In this document: positions 20,601-29,063 of the stretch, in pieces | Layout of the letters: the number at the start of each line of letters is the position of its first letter | Position numbering within the stretch: position 1 is the first letter of the stretch | NCBI RefSeq assembly: GCF_001189845.1 | Contig: NZ_LFLZ01000007.1 | Coordinates: forward strand, 1-64,000 | Direction of reading: 5' to 3' | Origin: Bradyrhizobium tropiciagri | Lineage (GTDB): Bacteria; Pseudomonadota; Alphaproteobacteria; Rhizobiales; Xanthobacteraceae | Length of the DNA: 64,000 nt | Program-made: the position numbers and the translations under genes | The notes under the pieces: generated by a model | Told to the model about the DNA's origin: nothing | Database searches by the model: none | What the model saw: only the letters and a program-made list of their open reading frames with translations

Positions 20601-20942
20601 ATGATGATCGACTTTGCGCTGGAGGCGGAACGCAAGCGCGGGCTGGAGCCGCTCGAGGCGATCAGGGAGGCCTGCCTGCTGCGCTTCCGTCCCATCATGA
20701 TGACGACGATGGCCGCGCTGCTCGGCGCGGTGCCGCTCGCGATCGGCATGGGCGACGGCGGCGAGCTGCGGCAGCCGCTCGGCATCGCCATCGTCGGCGG
20801 CCTGATCCTGAGCCAGGTCCTGACGCTCTACACGACGCCGGTCATCTACCTCTATCTCGACCGGTTCCGCCTGTGGGCTCAGCGTGTCCGCCACGGCGGC
20901 GCGATGCGGATGCCGGCCTCCTCACTTCAACCGGGCGAGTAA
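17658..20942 (+). CDS. RND efflux permease, MdtC-like, with extra low-complexity insertion
   Basis: 1094 residues, about 60-70 longer than the paralogue encoded just upstream. The core is a complete RND permease: DPSTPFIRRPVATTLLTFGL at the start, [18 protein letters not shown] in TM4 and [18 protein letters not shown] near the end. The extra length is a Ser/Ala/Thr/Gly/Asn-rich stretch at residues about 767-834 (DNA about 19,960-20,160) in the second large periplasmic loop, just before MIPLSAVAAF. The stop-to-start gaps (3 bases before, 0 after) show tight coupling with the neighbouring pump genes. Confidence 0.94.
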   Translation: MDPSTPFIRRPVATTLLTFGLAAAGIVAFFKLPVSPLPQVDFPTISVQATLPGASPQDVATTVASPLERHLGQIADVTEMTSSSSVGSTRITLQFGLNRDINGAARDVQAAINAARADLPTSLRSNPTYRKVNPADAPILILTLTSDTLTRGDLYDAASTVLAQKLSQVEGIGEVVVGGSSLPAVRVDLIPQTFYKYGIGLEDIRAALSSANAHSPKGGIDVGDQRYQVYANDQANKADDYKSLIVAYRDGAPVHLSDVGEVTDGVENLRNAGLANGKPAVLIILYRQPNANIISTVDLVKGLMPQLQASVSPAIDIGLAVDRSTTIRTSLHDVERALVLAVLLVIIVVFAFLRNLRATFIPVVAVSVSLVATFGAMYLFGYSLDNLSLMALTVATGFVVDDAIVVLENVTRYIEDGLSPLEAALKGANEVGFTVLSMSISLIAVFIPILLMAGIVGRLFREFAMTISISILISLAISLATTPMMCAVLLKPDTGGHGRLYWASERFFEAMLNFYRRTLTAALRHPLSVMLILAAVFGLNFYLYDVIPKGFFPQQDTGRLVGSIQADQSVSFQLMQQKLAQFVGIIKRDPAVETVVGFTGGGQTNSGFVFVSLRPLDQRKIGADGVIARLRREMSVVPGASVFLQAVQDIRVGGRASNAQYQYTLQGSTLEELNDWTPKIAAALQPDPNLADVNSDQQNKGLESDLVIDRDAAARLGITVSQIDNTLYDAFGQRQVSTIYVARNQYHVIMEVAPRYWQNPQTLKDVYISTSGGSVGGSQSTNAVAGTVVAAGTSNAASSANAQAARNQATNSIGATGKGVASTGSAVSTNSETMIPLSAVAAFRQGATPLAVNHQGLLVANTISFNLPPNVSLSTAVASIEATMNRIGVPATIRGTFQGSAKAFQDSLSNQPFLILAAIVTIYIVLGVLYESYVHPLTILSTLPSAGVGALLALMAFKTEFSIMALIGVILLIGIVKKNAIMMIDFALEAERKRGLEPLEAIREACLLRFRPIMMTTMAALLGAVPLAIGMGDGGELRQPLGIAIVGGLILSQVLTLYTTPVIYLYLDRFRLWAQRVRHGGAMRMPASSLQPGE

Positions 20943-22418
20943 ATGCCGACAGGTGCAGCGTTGCGAAATCTTGAGAAGTTGCGGAAGCCGGCCCGGTTTC
21001 TGCGCGCGGCGGCGCTCAGTGGCCTCAGCCTTGGTCTGTCCGGGTGCATCCCCGGGGTGGAGAAGCCCGAGCTCAGCCTTGAAGTGCCGGCGAGCTATCG
21101 CGCCGCCGCCAAGGGCGATGCGGACGCGGCCGTTCCGGCGCTGGCCTGGTGGCGCGGCTTCCGCTCGCCCGAACTGACCGGGCTGATGGAATCCGCGCAG
21201 CTCTACAATCTCGATATCGCGGTGGCGATCGCCCAGATCGTGCAGGCCGATGCGCAGGCCGGCGTCTCCGGCGCCGCGCTGCTGCCCTCGATCTCCGGTT
21301 CGGCGAATGCCGAGCGTCAAAAGGTGGCGACGGGATCGAATTCGTTGCTCGGCGGCAGCAGCGGGACGTTCTCGCAGTACAGCCTCGGACTGAGCGCGAG
21401 CTATATCGTCGATTTCTGGGGCAAGAACCGCGCGACACTGTCGGCGTCGGAGGAGAGCGCGACGGTCGCCCGCTATAATCGCGAGGTGGTCGCGCTGAGC
21501 ACGATGGCGACGGTTGCCAACACCTATTTCCAGTTGCTGGCGGCGCAGGACCAGATCAAGGTCACCCGGCGCAATCTGGCGGCGGCCGAGCGCATCCTCG
21601 CGCTGATCAAGTCGCAATTCGCCGGCGGCACCGCCTCGCAGCTCGACCTGTCGCAGCAGGAGGCGCTGGTCGCGACGCAGCGCGCGGCGATCCCGCCGCT
21701 CGAGGTGACGGTTGGGCAGAACATGGCCGCGCTCGCCCTGCTGGTGGCGCGCGCGCCCGCCGATTTCAAGGTGCGCGGCGGCTCCACGACGCAGATCGCG
21801 GTGCCGCGCGTGACGCCCGGGATGCCGTCGGAATTGCTCTACCAGCGGCCTGACATTCGTCAGGCCGAGGCGCAGCTCGCATCCTCCAATTTCAGCGTCG
21901 ATGCGGCGCGCGCGGCGTTCTTCCCGCAGATCCAGCTGACCGGCACCACGGGCTTCCAGAGCGCGGCGCTAGCTTCGCTGTTTGCGCCGGGCGCCTGGTA
22001 CTACACGCTGGCCGCCGGGCTGACCCAGCCGCTGTTCGACGGCTTCCTGCTGGAGAGCCAGCTCAAGCTCGCCAAGGGCCAGCAATTGCAAAACCTGCAG
22101 GCCTATCGCAAGGCGGTGCTGTCGGCCTTCGCCGATGTCGAAAAGGCGCTGATCGCGCTGCAGAAGTATACGCTGCAGGAGCGCCTGCAGTCCGACGTCG
22201 TCGCCGCCTCGCGCAAGGCGTTCGAGGTCGCCGAGACGCAACTGCGCGGCGGCACGGTCAACCTCATCACGGTGCTGCAGGCGCAGCAGACGCTGTTCAC
22301 GGCCGAAAACAATCTGGTCACGGTGCGGCTCAACAAGCTGCTGGCGGCGAGCAGCCTGTTCCAGGCGCTCGGCGGCGGCTGGACGCCGGCCGGCACGCTT
22401 GCGGCGGCAGTGCCATGA
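20943..22418 (+). CDS. Outer-membrane efflux channel lipoprotein, NodT/TolC type
   Basis: 491 residues. A signal peptide ends in a lipobox (LGLSGC, Cys 35), so the mature protein is a lipidated outer-membrane factor. Two TolC-type repeats follow, with the WWRGFRSPEL and VANTYFQLLAAQDQI segments in the first and LYQRPDIRQAEAQLASSNF, QLRGGTVNLITVLQAQQTLF in the second. It completes the tripartite pump encoded by the three genes before it. The start ATG immediately follows the permease stop (TAAATG), and its own stop overlaps the next gene by ATGA. Confidence 0.93.
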   Translation: MPTGAALRNLEKLRKPARFLRAAALSGLSLGLSGCIPGVEKPELSLEVPASYRAAAKGDADAAVPALAWWRGFRSPELTGLMESAQLYNLDIAVAIAQIVQADAQAGVSGAALLPSISGSANAERQKVATGSNSLLGGSSGTFSQYSLGLSASYIVDFWGKNRATLSASEESATVARYNREVVALSTMATVANTYFQLLAAQDQIKVTRRNLAAAERILALIKSQFAGGTASQLDLSQQEALVATQRAAIPPLEVTVGQNMAALALLVARAPADFKVRGGSTTQIAVPRVTPGMPSELLYQRPDIRQAEAQLASSNFSVDAARAAFFPQIQLTGTTGFQSAALASLFAPGAWYYTLAAGLTQPLFDGFLLESQLKLAKGQQLQNLQAYRKAVLSAFADVEKALIALQKYTLQERLQSDVVAASRKAFEVAETQLRGGTVNLITVLQAQQTLFTAENNLVTVRLNKLLAASSLFQALGGGWTPAGTLAAAVP

Positions 22419-22738
22419 GGTCGAACATGCAGCGGTTCGTGACGTCATTCGTCGTTACCCTCATCGTCGCGCTGGGCGCTTCGGCCGGCATGGCCCGCGC
22501 GCAGCAACGGCCACCCAACAGCGTTCCGCTGGCGTTCGGCATGAGCGCCGATCAGGCCAGCCAGTCGCTCGGCGTTGCCCTGAACTACGTGCGCGGCACG
22601 CCGGGCAATGAATTGTTCGTCGCGCTGCCCAATGTCAGGGGCAGCGTGCTGTCACGGCGCAGCGACGGGCTCTATCTGCAATTCGGCAGGGGGCGCCTGA
22701 TCGCCTGGAAGGGCGACTGGGGGACCAATCCGCCATGA
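22415..22738 (+). CDS. Small periplasmic protein in the RND operon
   Basis: 107 residues. A signal peptide (MQRFVTSFVVTLIVALGASA, cleavage near ARAQ at residue 30) is followed by a compact domain of about 75 residues without Cys (FGMSADQASQSLGVALNYV, ELFVALPNVRGSVL, DGLYLQFGRGRLIAWKG). I do not recognise the family; the final strand-rich part looks like a small beta fold. It overlaps the channel gene by 4 bases (ATGA) and the next gene likewise, so it is made together with the pump. A role as a pump accessory or assembly factor is inference from position only. Confidence 0.75.
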   Translation: MRSNMQRFVTSFVVTLIVALGASAGMARAQQRPPNSVPLAFGMSADQASQSLGVALNYVRGTPGNELFVALPNVRGSVLSRRSDGLYLQFGRGRLIAWKGDWGTNPP

Positions 22739-23088
22739 GGATCTCGGCCATGACCGCCAGCAGGGCATTGATCGCCTGCGCCGCCATCGCGCTCAGCACG
22801 GCTGCCGCATCGGCCCAGGACTTCGCGCCGCAGCGGCCGCTGCGCTATGGCAGCACCGGCGGCGCGTATTTCGACGGCAGGAATGACGACCGCGATTTCC
22901 GCAGCAATGGGTCGTTTCCGGGCAGCTTCGCCGCCGATCCCTTCAGCGCAGGCTTCGGCGCGGCAGGGCTGTTCGGCTCGACGCCATATCACTCGGCGCG
23001 GCCGTATCCGTCGCAGGTGATCTTCGGTGCACCGTGCCGCGATTGCCGCCCGCATCATCAGCGGCGGCAGCGCGATCGGCCTGATTGA
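22735..23088 (+). CDS. Small secreted protein in the RND operon
   Basis: 117 residues, last gene of the six-gene pump operon, overlapping the preceding gene by ATGA. A signal peptide (ASRALIACAAIALSTAAASAQ) is visible; an internal ATG at 22750 is an alternative start. The mature part is Gly/Phe/Ser-rich with FDGRNDDRDFRSNGSFPGSF and ends in a CRDCRPHHQRRQRDRPD tail that combines a Cys-x-x-Cys pair with His residues, a possible metal site. No known domain. Function unknown; association with the pump rests on coupling alone. Confidence 0.65.
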   Translation: MRISAMTASRALIACAAIALSTAAASAQDFAPQRPLRYGSTGGAYFDGRNDDRDFRSNGSFPGSFAADPFSAGFGAAGLFGSTPYHSARPYPSQVIFGAPCRDCRPHHQRRQRDRPD

Positions 23089-23112
23089 GCTGCTCGGGAA
23101 AGGCCTGCGCCG

Positions 23113-23790
23113 TTAGCCCTTGCGGAGGAGGTCTTCGATGATGCGCGGCTTCATCCAGCCGGCCTTGTCGATAATCTCCTGGCGCAGGGTGTCCTTTTCC
23201 GTCTCATAGTCCTCGCGCGAGATGTCGCGGCCGCCGCTGGCGGTCATGCCGAACGTCTCGAGCAGGGCGTCGTGCCGCGCCTTCCAGCCGATCACATGCT
23301 CGGTCATGGTTTGCGTCACCGCCGGGAGAAAGCCCGGATGGCCCGCCAGGCCGCATGTCTCCGTGGTCTGCGGATCTGACGCCAGCATGATCACGTTCCA
23401 CTCGTCGTAGCCGGTCAGATCCATCTGCGCGTAGAGAAACGAGCCGTGCGGCCCATCCCAGATCTTGTGATCGATGACCAGGAACGGCACCGCGTTGCAG
23501 TGGCCGTGCCGCGCCTTCATGTCGCGATTGAAGGCTTCCGTGCGCTCCTGCAGCCGCTGGTTGGCTGCAGCGAATACGGCGAGGCGATTGTCGGCGGTCG
23601 GCGCGTTGCCGCGTTCGTCGTCCGGCGCGAAACCCGCATCGCGCAGCATCGATCCGATCCGCGGATCATCCCATTGCCTCTTGTGAAAAGTGGGTGCCGC
23701 GCCGTCGGCATCCGGTGCCGGGCGCGAGGCCTCCTTGAGCCCGCCCAAGGTCTCCTGCTTCTTTCCGAACTCCACCCTGCGCCCGAACAT
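23113..23790 (-). CDS. Conserved hypothetical protein
   Basis: 225 residues, no signal peptide or membrane segment. Residues about 55-170 form a globular Trp/His-containing core (HGHCNAVPFLVIDHKIWDGP, FLYAQMDLTGYDEWNVIML), with several charged helices afterwards ending KAGWMKPRIIEDLLRKG. I do not recognise the family. The ATG at 23790 was chosen over upstream in-frame codons to 23883 because the upstream part has non-coding character. It converges with the pump operon, whose last stop is only 24 bases away. Confidence 0.7.
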   Translation of the reverse strand: MFGRRVEFGKKQETLGGLKEASRPAPDADGAAPTFHKRQWDDPRIGSMLRDAGFAPDDERGNAPTADNRLAVFAAANQRLQERTEAFNRDMKARHGHCNAVPFLVIDHKIWDGPHGSFLYAQMDLTGYDEWNVIMLASDPQTTETCGLAGHPGFLPAVTQTMTEHVIGWKARHDALLETFGMTASGGRDISREDYETEKDTLRQEIIDKAGWMKPRIIEDLLRKG

Positions 23791-23946
23791 CGTGTGCCGT
23801 TCCTGACAAGCTGGGGGAAGAGCATGGCAAACAATGCCCAGATTTGTCTTAACCGGTCGGGGCTGCTTATCGCGATCGAACAAAAGGGTGACGCGGCCGT
23901 TAAGGCGAATGGGAAAAATCGATCGATCCGGCAGCGGCCGTCTGGT

Positions 23947-25038
23947 CTAGCTGGCGGCGGCGCTGGTCGATTTCGCCGGCGCTGTGCTGACGCGGGCGAA
24001 CCGCACCACGAAGCGGGTGCCGTTGTGGTTTGGGTCGCGCTCGACGCTGGCGTCGAGCTTGGCGGCCATCGCCGCGACGATGCGCTGGCCCATGCCGGTG
24101 CCGCGCGGATCGGCCTTGTCGGAGAAGCCCACGCCTTCGTCGCTGATCGCTAGCTGCAGATCATTCCCCAGCGGCTTCAGCTCGACATGGATCGGCCCGG
24201 CGCCGTCGGGATAGGCGTATTTCACGGCGTTCATCACCAGCTCGTTGACGATGATGCCGATCGCGACCGCGCGGTCGGGATCGATCTCGACCGGGGCGGC
24301 CTTGAGCGTCAGCCGCGACATCTTGTTGCCCTCGGCCGAGCGCCTGAGATCCTCGAGCAGCGCTTCGAGATACTGGTTGAGCATCACGGTCTTGAAGTCG
24401 TGCGAGGTGTAGAGGCGGCGGTGCACCTGCGCGACTGCGGCGACGCGGCCCATCGCATTGGTAAGCGCCGCCTTGACGTCCTGCTGGCTTGCGGAATTGG
24501 CCTGCAGATGCAGCAGCGAGGCGATGATCTGCAGCGAATTGCCGACTCTGTGGTTGACCTCGCGCAGCAGAACCTCGCGCTCGGCCGCGAGCGCGGCATA
24601 GCGGTCGCGCGAGGCGTGCACCTCGGCCTCGGCCTCGTCGCGCGCTTTCTGGATCGCCGCCCGCCGCACCGCGCCGTTCACCGCGACCTGGAGCAGGGGG
24701 ATGAACTCGCCCCTGACGTCCTTGACCAGATAATCCGCCGCGCCGGCCTTCAGCGCGGTGACGGCAATCGCCGAATCCTGCGAGGCGGTGACGAACACCA
24801 CCGGCGGGGCGTCCGGTATCTTGAGGATCTGCTCCAGCGTCTCGAGCCCGTCGAAGCCGGGCATGTACTGGTCGAGCGCGACGACGTCGATGCCGCCCTG
24901 GGCGAGCCGGTCGAGGCCTTCCGGGCCGCTTGCGGCGTGCACGACCTTGTAGCCCGCGCGCGTCAGCCCGCGTTCGACCAGGCGCGCCAGCGCCGCGTCG
25001 TCGTCGATATAGAGCAGTGTCGGCGTTGCGCTGGTCAT
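23947..25038 (-). CDS. Hybrid response regulator-histidine kinase (REC + HisKA_2/HWE-type)
   Basis: 363 residues. A receiver domain (residues about 6-122) has the acidic pocket (DDD at 12-14), phospho-acceptor Asp 56 and KD at 106-107. It is followed by a coiled linker and a HisKA_2-type dimerisation domain with LLREVNHRVGNSLQ (His 163), then a HATPase domain with NELVMNAVKYAYP and DEGVGFSD. Soluble, so it takes its signal through the receiver. Its start overlaps the preceding response regulator stop by 4 bases. Kinases of this group often feed the alphaproteobacterial general stress response (known for relatives; inference here). Confidence 0.9.
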   Translation of the reverse strand: MTSATPTLLYIDDDAALARLVERGLTRAGYKVVHAASGPEGLDRLAQGGIDVVALDQYMPGFDGLETLEQILKIPDAPPVVFVTASQDSAIAVTALKAGAADYLVKDVRGEFIPLLQVAVNGAVRRAAIQKARDEAEAEVHASRDRYAALAAEREVLLREVNHRVGNSLQIIASLLHLQANSASQQDVKAALTNAMGRVAAVAQVHRRLYTSHDFKTVMLNQYLEALLEDLRRSAEGNKMSRLTLKAAPVEIDPDRAVAIGIIVNELVMNAVKYAYPDGAGPIHVELKPLGNDLQLAISDEGVGFSDKADPRGTGMGQRIVAAMAAKLDASVERDPNHNGTRFVVRFARVSTAPAKSTSAAAS

Positions 25039-25475
25039 ACGGAAGCTGGTGGCACCTGAATCACGGAGAAGAACAGGCCAAGCTGGCGAATGGCGTTGGC
25101 AAAGCTTTCGTAGTTCACCGGCTTGGTGATGTAGACGTTGCAACCGAGTTCGTAGCAACGCTTGATCTCCTGGGAGTCGTCGGTCGTGGTCAGCACGACC
25201 ACCGGCGTCGACTTGATATACTTGTTCTCCTTGACCCGCTTCAGAATGTCGATGCCGGTCATGTCAGGCAGATTGAGATCAAGCAGGATGAGCAGGGCCT
25301 GGCCCTTGCGCTCGACCGCGCTGCCATCCTTGCCGAACAGGTAGTTCACGGCTTCTGTACCGTTGGTGAACGGGATGATCTCATTGTTGACACCTGAGCG
25401 CCGGATATTCCGCTCAATCAGGCGGGCGTGGCCCTCGTCGTCCTCGATCATGATGATGGTGACTGGATCGCTCAT
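25035..25475 (-). CDS. Single-domain response regulator (CheY/Rcp1-like)
   Basis: 146 residues, receiver domain only. Acidic pocket E11-D12-D13, phospho-acceptor Asp 66 in LILLDLNLPDMTG, Thr in VVLTTTDD and Lys in YITKPVNYESF are all present. The extended loop with FGKDGSAVERKGQA before the Asp strand is typical of the Rcp1-type receivers paired with phytochrome-like or CHASE-type kinases. No output domain, so it relays phosphate. It overlaps the kinase gene upstream (25472-25475) and the hybrid kinase gene downstream (25035-25038), each by ATGA. Confidence 0.93.
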   Translation of the reverse strand: MSDPVTIIMIEDDEGHARLIERNIRRSGVNNEIIPFTNGTEAVNYLFGKDGSAVERKGQALLILLDLNLPDMTGIDILKRVKENKYIKSTPVVVLTTTDDSQEIKRCYELGCNVYITKPVNYESFANAIRQLGLFFSVIQVPPASV

Positions 25476-27013
25476 GATACTTTATCCCGGTTCTTGCCTA
25501 AGTTCTTGCCTGACCATTTGATAGGCAGCGTGATCGTGAACGTGCTGCCGTTGTGAAGTTCCGATGCTACCGACATGGTGCCACCCAGTCTGCGCACAAG
25601 TGCGCGGACGTGGGCAAGCCCGATGCCTTGACCCGGTTTGTCCTGGGTTCCGGCGCGGCGGAATAAATCGAAGATGCGCTGGTGGTCCTTCGGATCGATG
25701 CCGCGGCCGTTGTCCGTGACTTCGAAGATCGCAAAGCCCAGCTTGGTGCGGCCCTCGATCGCGATCTCGCCGGGGACGCCGTCCTTGAGGTACTTGAGTG
25801 CGTTGTCGATCAGGTTGGAGAAGATCTGTTCCAGCGCGAGGCGGTCGCTGACGATATTCGGCAACGCGCCGACCGTGACGGTCGCATTGGCGTCGGCGGC
25901 CTGGTGCGCGACCGTCTTGACGATGCCGTGGGTCAGCTGGCGCAGATCGATCCGCTCCGGCTTGAACTCGCGGCGGCCCTCGCGGGTGAGATTGAGGATC
26001 GCACTGATCAGGCGATCCATCTTGGCGATCGACGATTTGATGAAGCCGAGCGATTCGTTGAAGTCGTCGGACAGCTGCTTGTCGGAACCCTCGAGCTCGG
26101 GCTCGGCGACGTCCGTCGCATTTTCCGGCATCGCCGGCGCCAACGACGCGGTGCGATTGAGCGTGGCGATGCGCTTGAAGATGTCGCCGCGCAATTCCTC
26201 CAGCTCGCTGGTGAAGCCCATGATGTTGACCAGCGGCGAACGCAAATCGTGGCTGACGATGTAGGCGAAGCGCTGGATTTCCTCGTTGGCCTCGCGCAGG
26301 TCGGAGGTGCGTTCGTCGACGATGGTTTCGAGATTGACGTTGCTGTCGCGCAGCCTGGCCTCGGCCTCGTCACGCGCCCGCGACGATTGCCGTAGCAGCA
26401 CCACCGAGAGGGCAGCGAGCGCCAGCACCATGCAGGAGCCGGCGATGGTGACCGAGGAGGCGAGCACCTGAGTCCGGTCCGCGGTCGCGGTGCGCGCCGC
26501 CAGCAGGCGATCCTCCTCGGTGCGCATGTCGCGGCCGATTCGGGCGATCGCCTCCAGCGCATCGGTCGATGTGGGCTTGCGCAGAACGTCGACGCTGGTT
26601 GCGGTGTCGTTATTCCGGACGCGCTCGATGCTGAGGGCGAACTCGGCCAGCCGCTGCTCGACAGCGGCCTTGAGCCTCGCGGCATTGGCGACCTGCACCG
26701 GATTATCGACGGTCATCATCTGGAGATGGCCGAGCGCGGCCGGGAGTCCCGCCGCAGCCGACTGGTACTCGGACAGGTATTGTGGTGCAGACGTCAGCAG
26801 ATACGCCCTGGTGGCGCTTTCGGCGCGCCTGATGTCGACCAGCAGGCTGGCAACCTGGCTCTCGACCTCGACCGTGTGGACGACCAGGGCGTTGTCCTCG
26901 CGCGCCTTGTTGACCAGCAGGACGGACGCCATGCTGACCGAGACCAGCACGAAAAATCCCGCCGACAGCAGCAGGATCTGTAACGTGGATCGGCGTCGTG
27001 AAACTTGCGTCAC
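25472..27013 (-). CDS. Membrane sensor histidine kinase with CHASE3 domain
   Basis: 513 residues. TM1 at about 12-34 and TM2 at about 186-208 bracket a periplasmic CHASE3-type helical sensor (ESATRAYLLTSAPQYLSEYQ). A coiled coil precedes the HisKA domain with FAYIVSHDLRSPL (His 255), which carries an unusually long insertion (about 285-320) before the second helix. The HATPase domain has FSNLIDNALKYL, DNGRGIDPKDHQRIF and GQGIGLAHVRALV. First of three overlapping genes: a membrane sensor that can phosphorylate the single-domain regulator and, through it or directly, the hybrid kinase. Confidence 0.93.
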   Translation of the reverse strand: MTQVSRRRSTLQILLLSAGFFVLVSVSMASVLLVNKAREDNALVVHTVEVESQVASLLVDIRRAESATRAYLLTSAPQYLSEYQSAAAGLPAALGHLQMMTVDNPVQVANAARLKAAVEQRLAEFALSIERVRNNDTATSVDVLRKPTSTDALEAIARIGRDMRTEEDRLLAARTATADRTQVLASSVTIAGSCMVLALAALSVVLLRQSSRARDEAEARLRDSNVNLETIVDERTSDLREANEEIQRFAYIVSHDLRSPLVNIMGFTSELEELRGDIFKRIATLNRTASLAPAMPENATDVAEPELEGSDKQLSDDFNESLGFIKSSIAKMDRLISAILNLTREGRREFKPERIDLRQLTHGIVKTVAHQAADANATVTVGALPNIVSDRLALEQIFSNLIDNALKYLKDGVPGEIAIEGRTKLGFAIFEVTDNGRGIDPKDHQRIFDLFRRAGTQDKPGQGIGLAHVRALVRRLGGTMSVASELHNGSTFTITLPIKWSGKNLGKNRDKVS

Positions 27014-27074
27014 GACGGTCTCTTTGCGGGAGTGGGATTCAATGCGTCCCCGTGGAAAGCCAATAACCCTTTAG

Positions 27075-27100
27075 TACGTTTGAACCGGGTCCTGGGTTCC
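27075..27100 (-). promoter_or_regulatory. Possible EcfG-type promoter before the two-component operon
   Basis: On the minus strand GGAAC (27100-27096) and CGTA (27078-27075) are separated by 17 bases, about 60 bases before the kinase start. The established EcfG consensus is GGAAC-N16/17-CGTT, so this is a one-mismatch match. Confidence 0.35.
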
Positions 27101-27113
27101 ACCAAGTTCCAAA

Positions 27114-28471
27114 CTATTTCGGGACGTCGGTTGGCTGACCGGCGAGATACTGCTCCAGCCAGTGGATATGATAGTCGCCCTCGATGATGTCGGGCTCGCG
27201 CACCAGCGCGCGGAACAGCGGCAGCGTCGTCTCGATGCCGTCGACCACCATCTCGTCGAGTGCGCGACGTAGCCGCATCAGGCATTCGCCACGGGTCTTG
27301 CCGTGCACGATCAGCTTGCCGACCAGCGAGTCGTAATAGGGCGGTATCACGTAGCCTGATAGACCGCGGAATCGATCCGCACGCCGAGGCCGCCGGGCGG
27401 ATGGAATTGCGTGATCCGTCCCGGCGAGGGCCGGAAGGTCTGCGGGTTTTCCGCATTGATGCGGCACTCGATGGCGTGGCCGATGATCGCGATGTCATTC
27501 TGCTTGGCCGGAAGGTCGCCGCCGGCGGCAATCCGGATCTGCTCCAGCACCAGATCGATGTCGGTGATGCTTTCGGTGACGGGATGCTCGACCTGGATGC
27601 GGGTGTTCATTTCGATGAAATAGAACTCGCCGTCCTCGTAGAGGAATTCGATGGTGCCGACGCCGAGATACTTCATGTCCCGCATCGCCTTGGCGCAGGT
27701 CTCGCCGATCCGGGCGCGAGCGGCGGCCGCGAGCACCGGCGAGGGGCCTTCCTCCCAGACCTTCTGGTGACGGCGCTGCAGCGAGCAGTCGCGCTCGCCG
27801 AGATGGATCGCGCCGCCGCGGCCGTCGCCGAGAATCTGGATCTCGATGTGGCGCGGCTTCTGCAGGTATTTCTCGAGATAGACCGAGGCATCGCCGAATG
27901 CCGACTTGGCCTCGTTCGCCGCGGTCGACAGCGCGAGCGCAAGATCAGCCTCGGTGTGGGCGACCTTCATGCCGCGGCCGCCGCCGCCGGCCGCCGCCTT
28001 GACCAGCACCGGGAAGCCGATCTCCTTGCCGATGGCCAGCGCATCGGCCTCCGAGGTCACCGCGCCGTCCGAGCCGGGCACCACCGGGATGCCGAGCCGC
28101 TTGGCGGTCTTCTTGGCTTCGATCTTGTCGCCCATCAGGCGGATGTGCTCGGCCTTCGGTCCGATGAAGCCGAGATTGTGATCGGCGAGGATCTCGGCGA
28201 ACCGCGCATTCTCCGACAGGAAGCCGTAGCCGGGATGCACGGCGTCGGCGCCGGTGATCTCGCAGGCGGCGAGCAGCGCCGGTATGTTGAGGTAGGAATC
28301 CTTTGACGGCGGCGGGCCGATGCACACGCTCTCGTCGGCGAGCCGCACATGCATGGCGTCGGCATCGGCAGTGGAATGCACCGCGACGGTGGAGATGCCG
28401 AGCTCCTTGCAGGCGCGCAGCACGCGAAGCGCGATTTCGCCGCGATTGGCTATGAGGATCTTGTCGAACAT
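27114..28471 (-). CDS. accC: Acetyl-CoA carboxylase biotin carboxylase subunit, with a one-base deletion
   Basis: Carboxylates the biotin on AccB using ATP and bicarbonate, the first step of fatty-acid synthesis. The ATP-grasp enzyme is recognisable throughout: [20 protein letters not shown] at the start, the Gly-rich loop [12 protein letters not shown], the [14 protein letters not shown] catalytic block and [16 protein letters not shown] after it. The frame from 28471 breaks at 27355-27356, where GTAGCCTG stands for an expected GTAGCCCTG; one added base gives a normal protein of about 453 residues ending at 27114. Because the gene is essential and no second copy is visible, a sequence error is most likely. 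It lies 24 bases after accB in an aroQ-accB-accC operon. Confidence 0.93.
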
Positions 28472-28495
28472 CGCAGCGCCTGCCGTTGACGGAAG

Positions 28496-29011
28496 CTATT
28501 CAATGATGACGAGCGGCTCGCCGAATTCGACGGGCTGGCCGTCCTCGACGAGGATCTGCGTCACGGTGCCCGCGCGCGGCGACGGGATCTGGTTCATCGT
28601 CTTCATCGCCTCGATGATCAGAAGCGTCTGGCCGGTCGTGACCTTGGTGCCGACTTCAATGAACGGCTTGGCGCCCGGCTCGGGCGCCCAATAGGCGGTG
28701 CCGACCATCGGCGAGGGAACAGCGCCCGGGTGCTTTGCCAGGTCGGTCGCAGCCGCAACGGCGGCAGCCGGCGCGGCGACAACGGCCGGCGCGGCAACCG
28801 CGTGCACGGCAGCGGGCACCGATGCCGCGATGCTGATGTTGCGCGCGACACGGACGCGCAGGCCGGCGCGCTCGATCTCGATCTCGGTAAGGTTGGTCTC
28901 AGCAAGCAGCAGCGCGAGTTCGCGGATGAGGACGCTGTCGTCGTTCTTGGACTCGTTCTTGGACTCGCTCTTGGACTTTACGGCTGATTTGTCGTCTGGC
29001 TGGCGCGCCAT
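28496..29011 (-). CDS. accB: Acetyl-CoA carboxylase biotin carboxyl carrier protein
   Basis: 171 residues. The C-terminal biotinyl domain has the EAMKTMN motif with the biotinylated Lys 137, and ends [13 protein letters not shown]. Before it lie an Ala/Pro/Val-rich flexible linker (residues about 62-92) and an N-terminal helical part ([19 protein letters not shown]) that contacts AccC. The N-terminus is unusually rich in Lys/Ser/Asn ([13 protein letters not shown]). Sits between aroQ (52-base gap) and accC (24-base gap) on the same strand. Confidence 0.96.
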   Translation of the reverse strand: MARQPDDKSAVKSKSESKNESKNDDSVLIRELALLLAETNLTEIEIERAGLRVRVARNISIAASVPAAVHAVAAPAVVAAPAAAVAAATDLAKHPGAVPSPMVGTAYWAPEPGAKPFIEVGTKVTTGQTLLIIEAMKTMNQIPSPRAGTVTQILVEDGQPVEFGEPLVIIE

Positions 29012-29063
29012 GTTGTTTGATCCGAAATCTCTGTCTGGTGACGGGGAACGTCAGGATTGACGA

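Noticed and set aside
27340..27380. Programmed frameshift in accC
   Set aside because: A single missing base in CAGGGCTAC exactly restores the conserved [12 protein letters not shown] sequence; no slippery signal is present.
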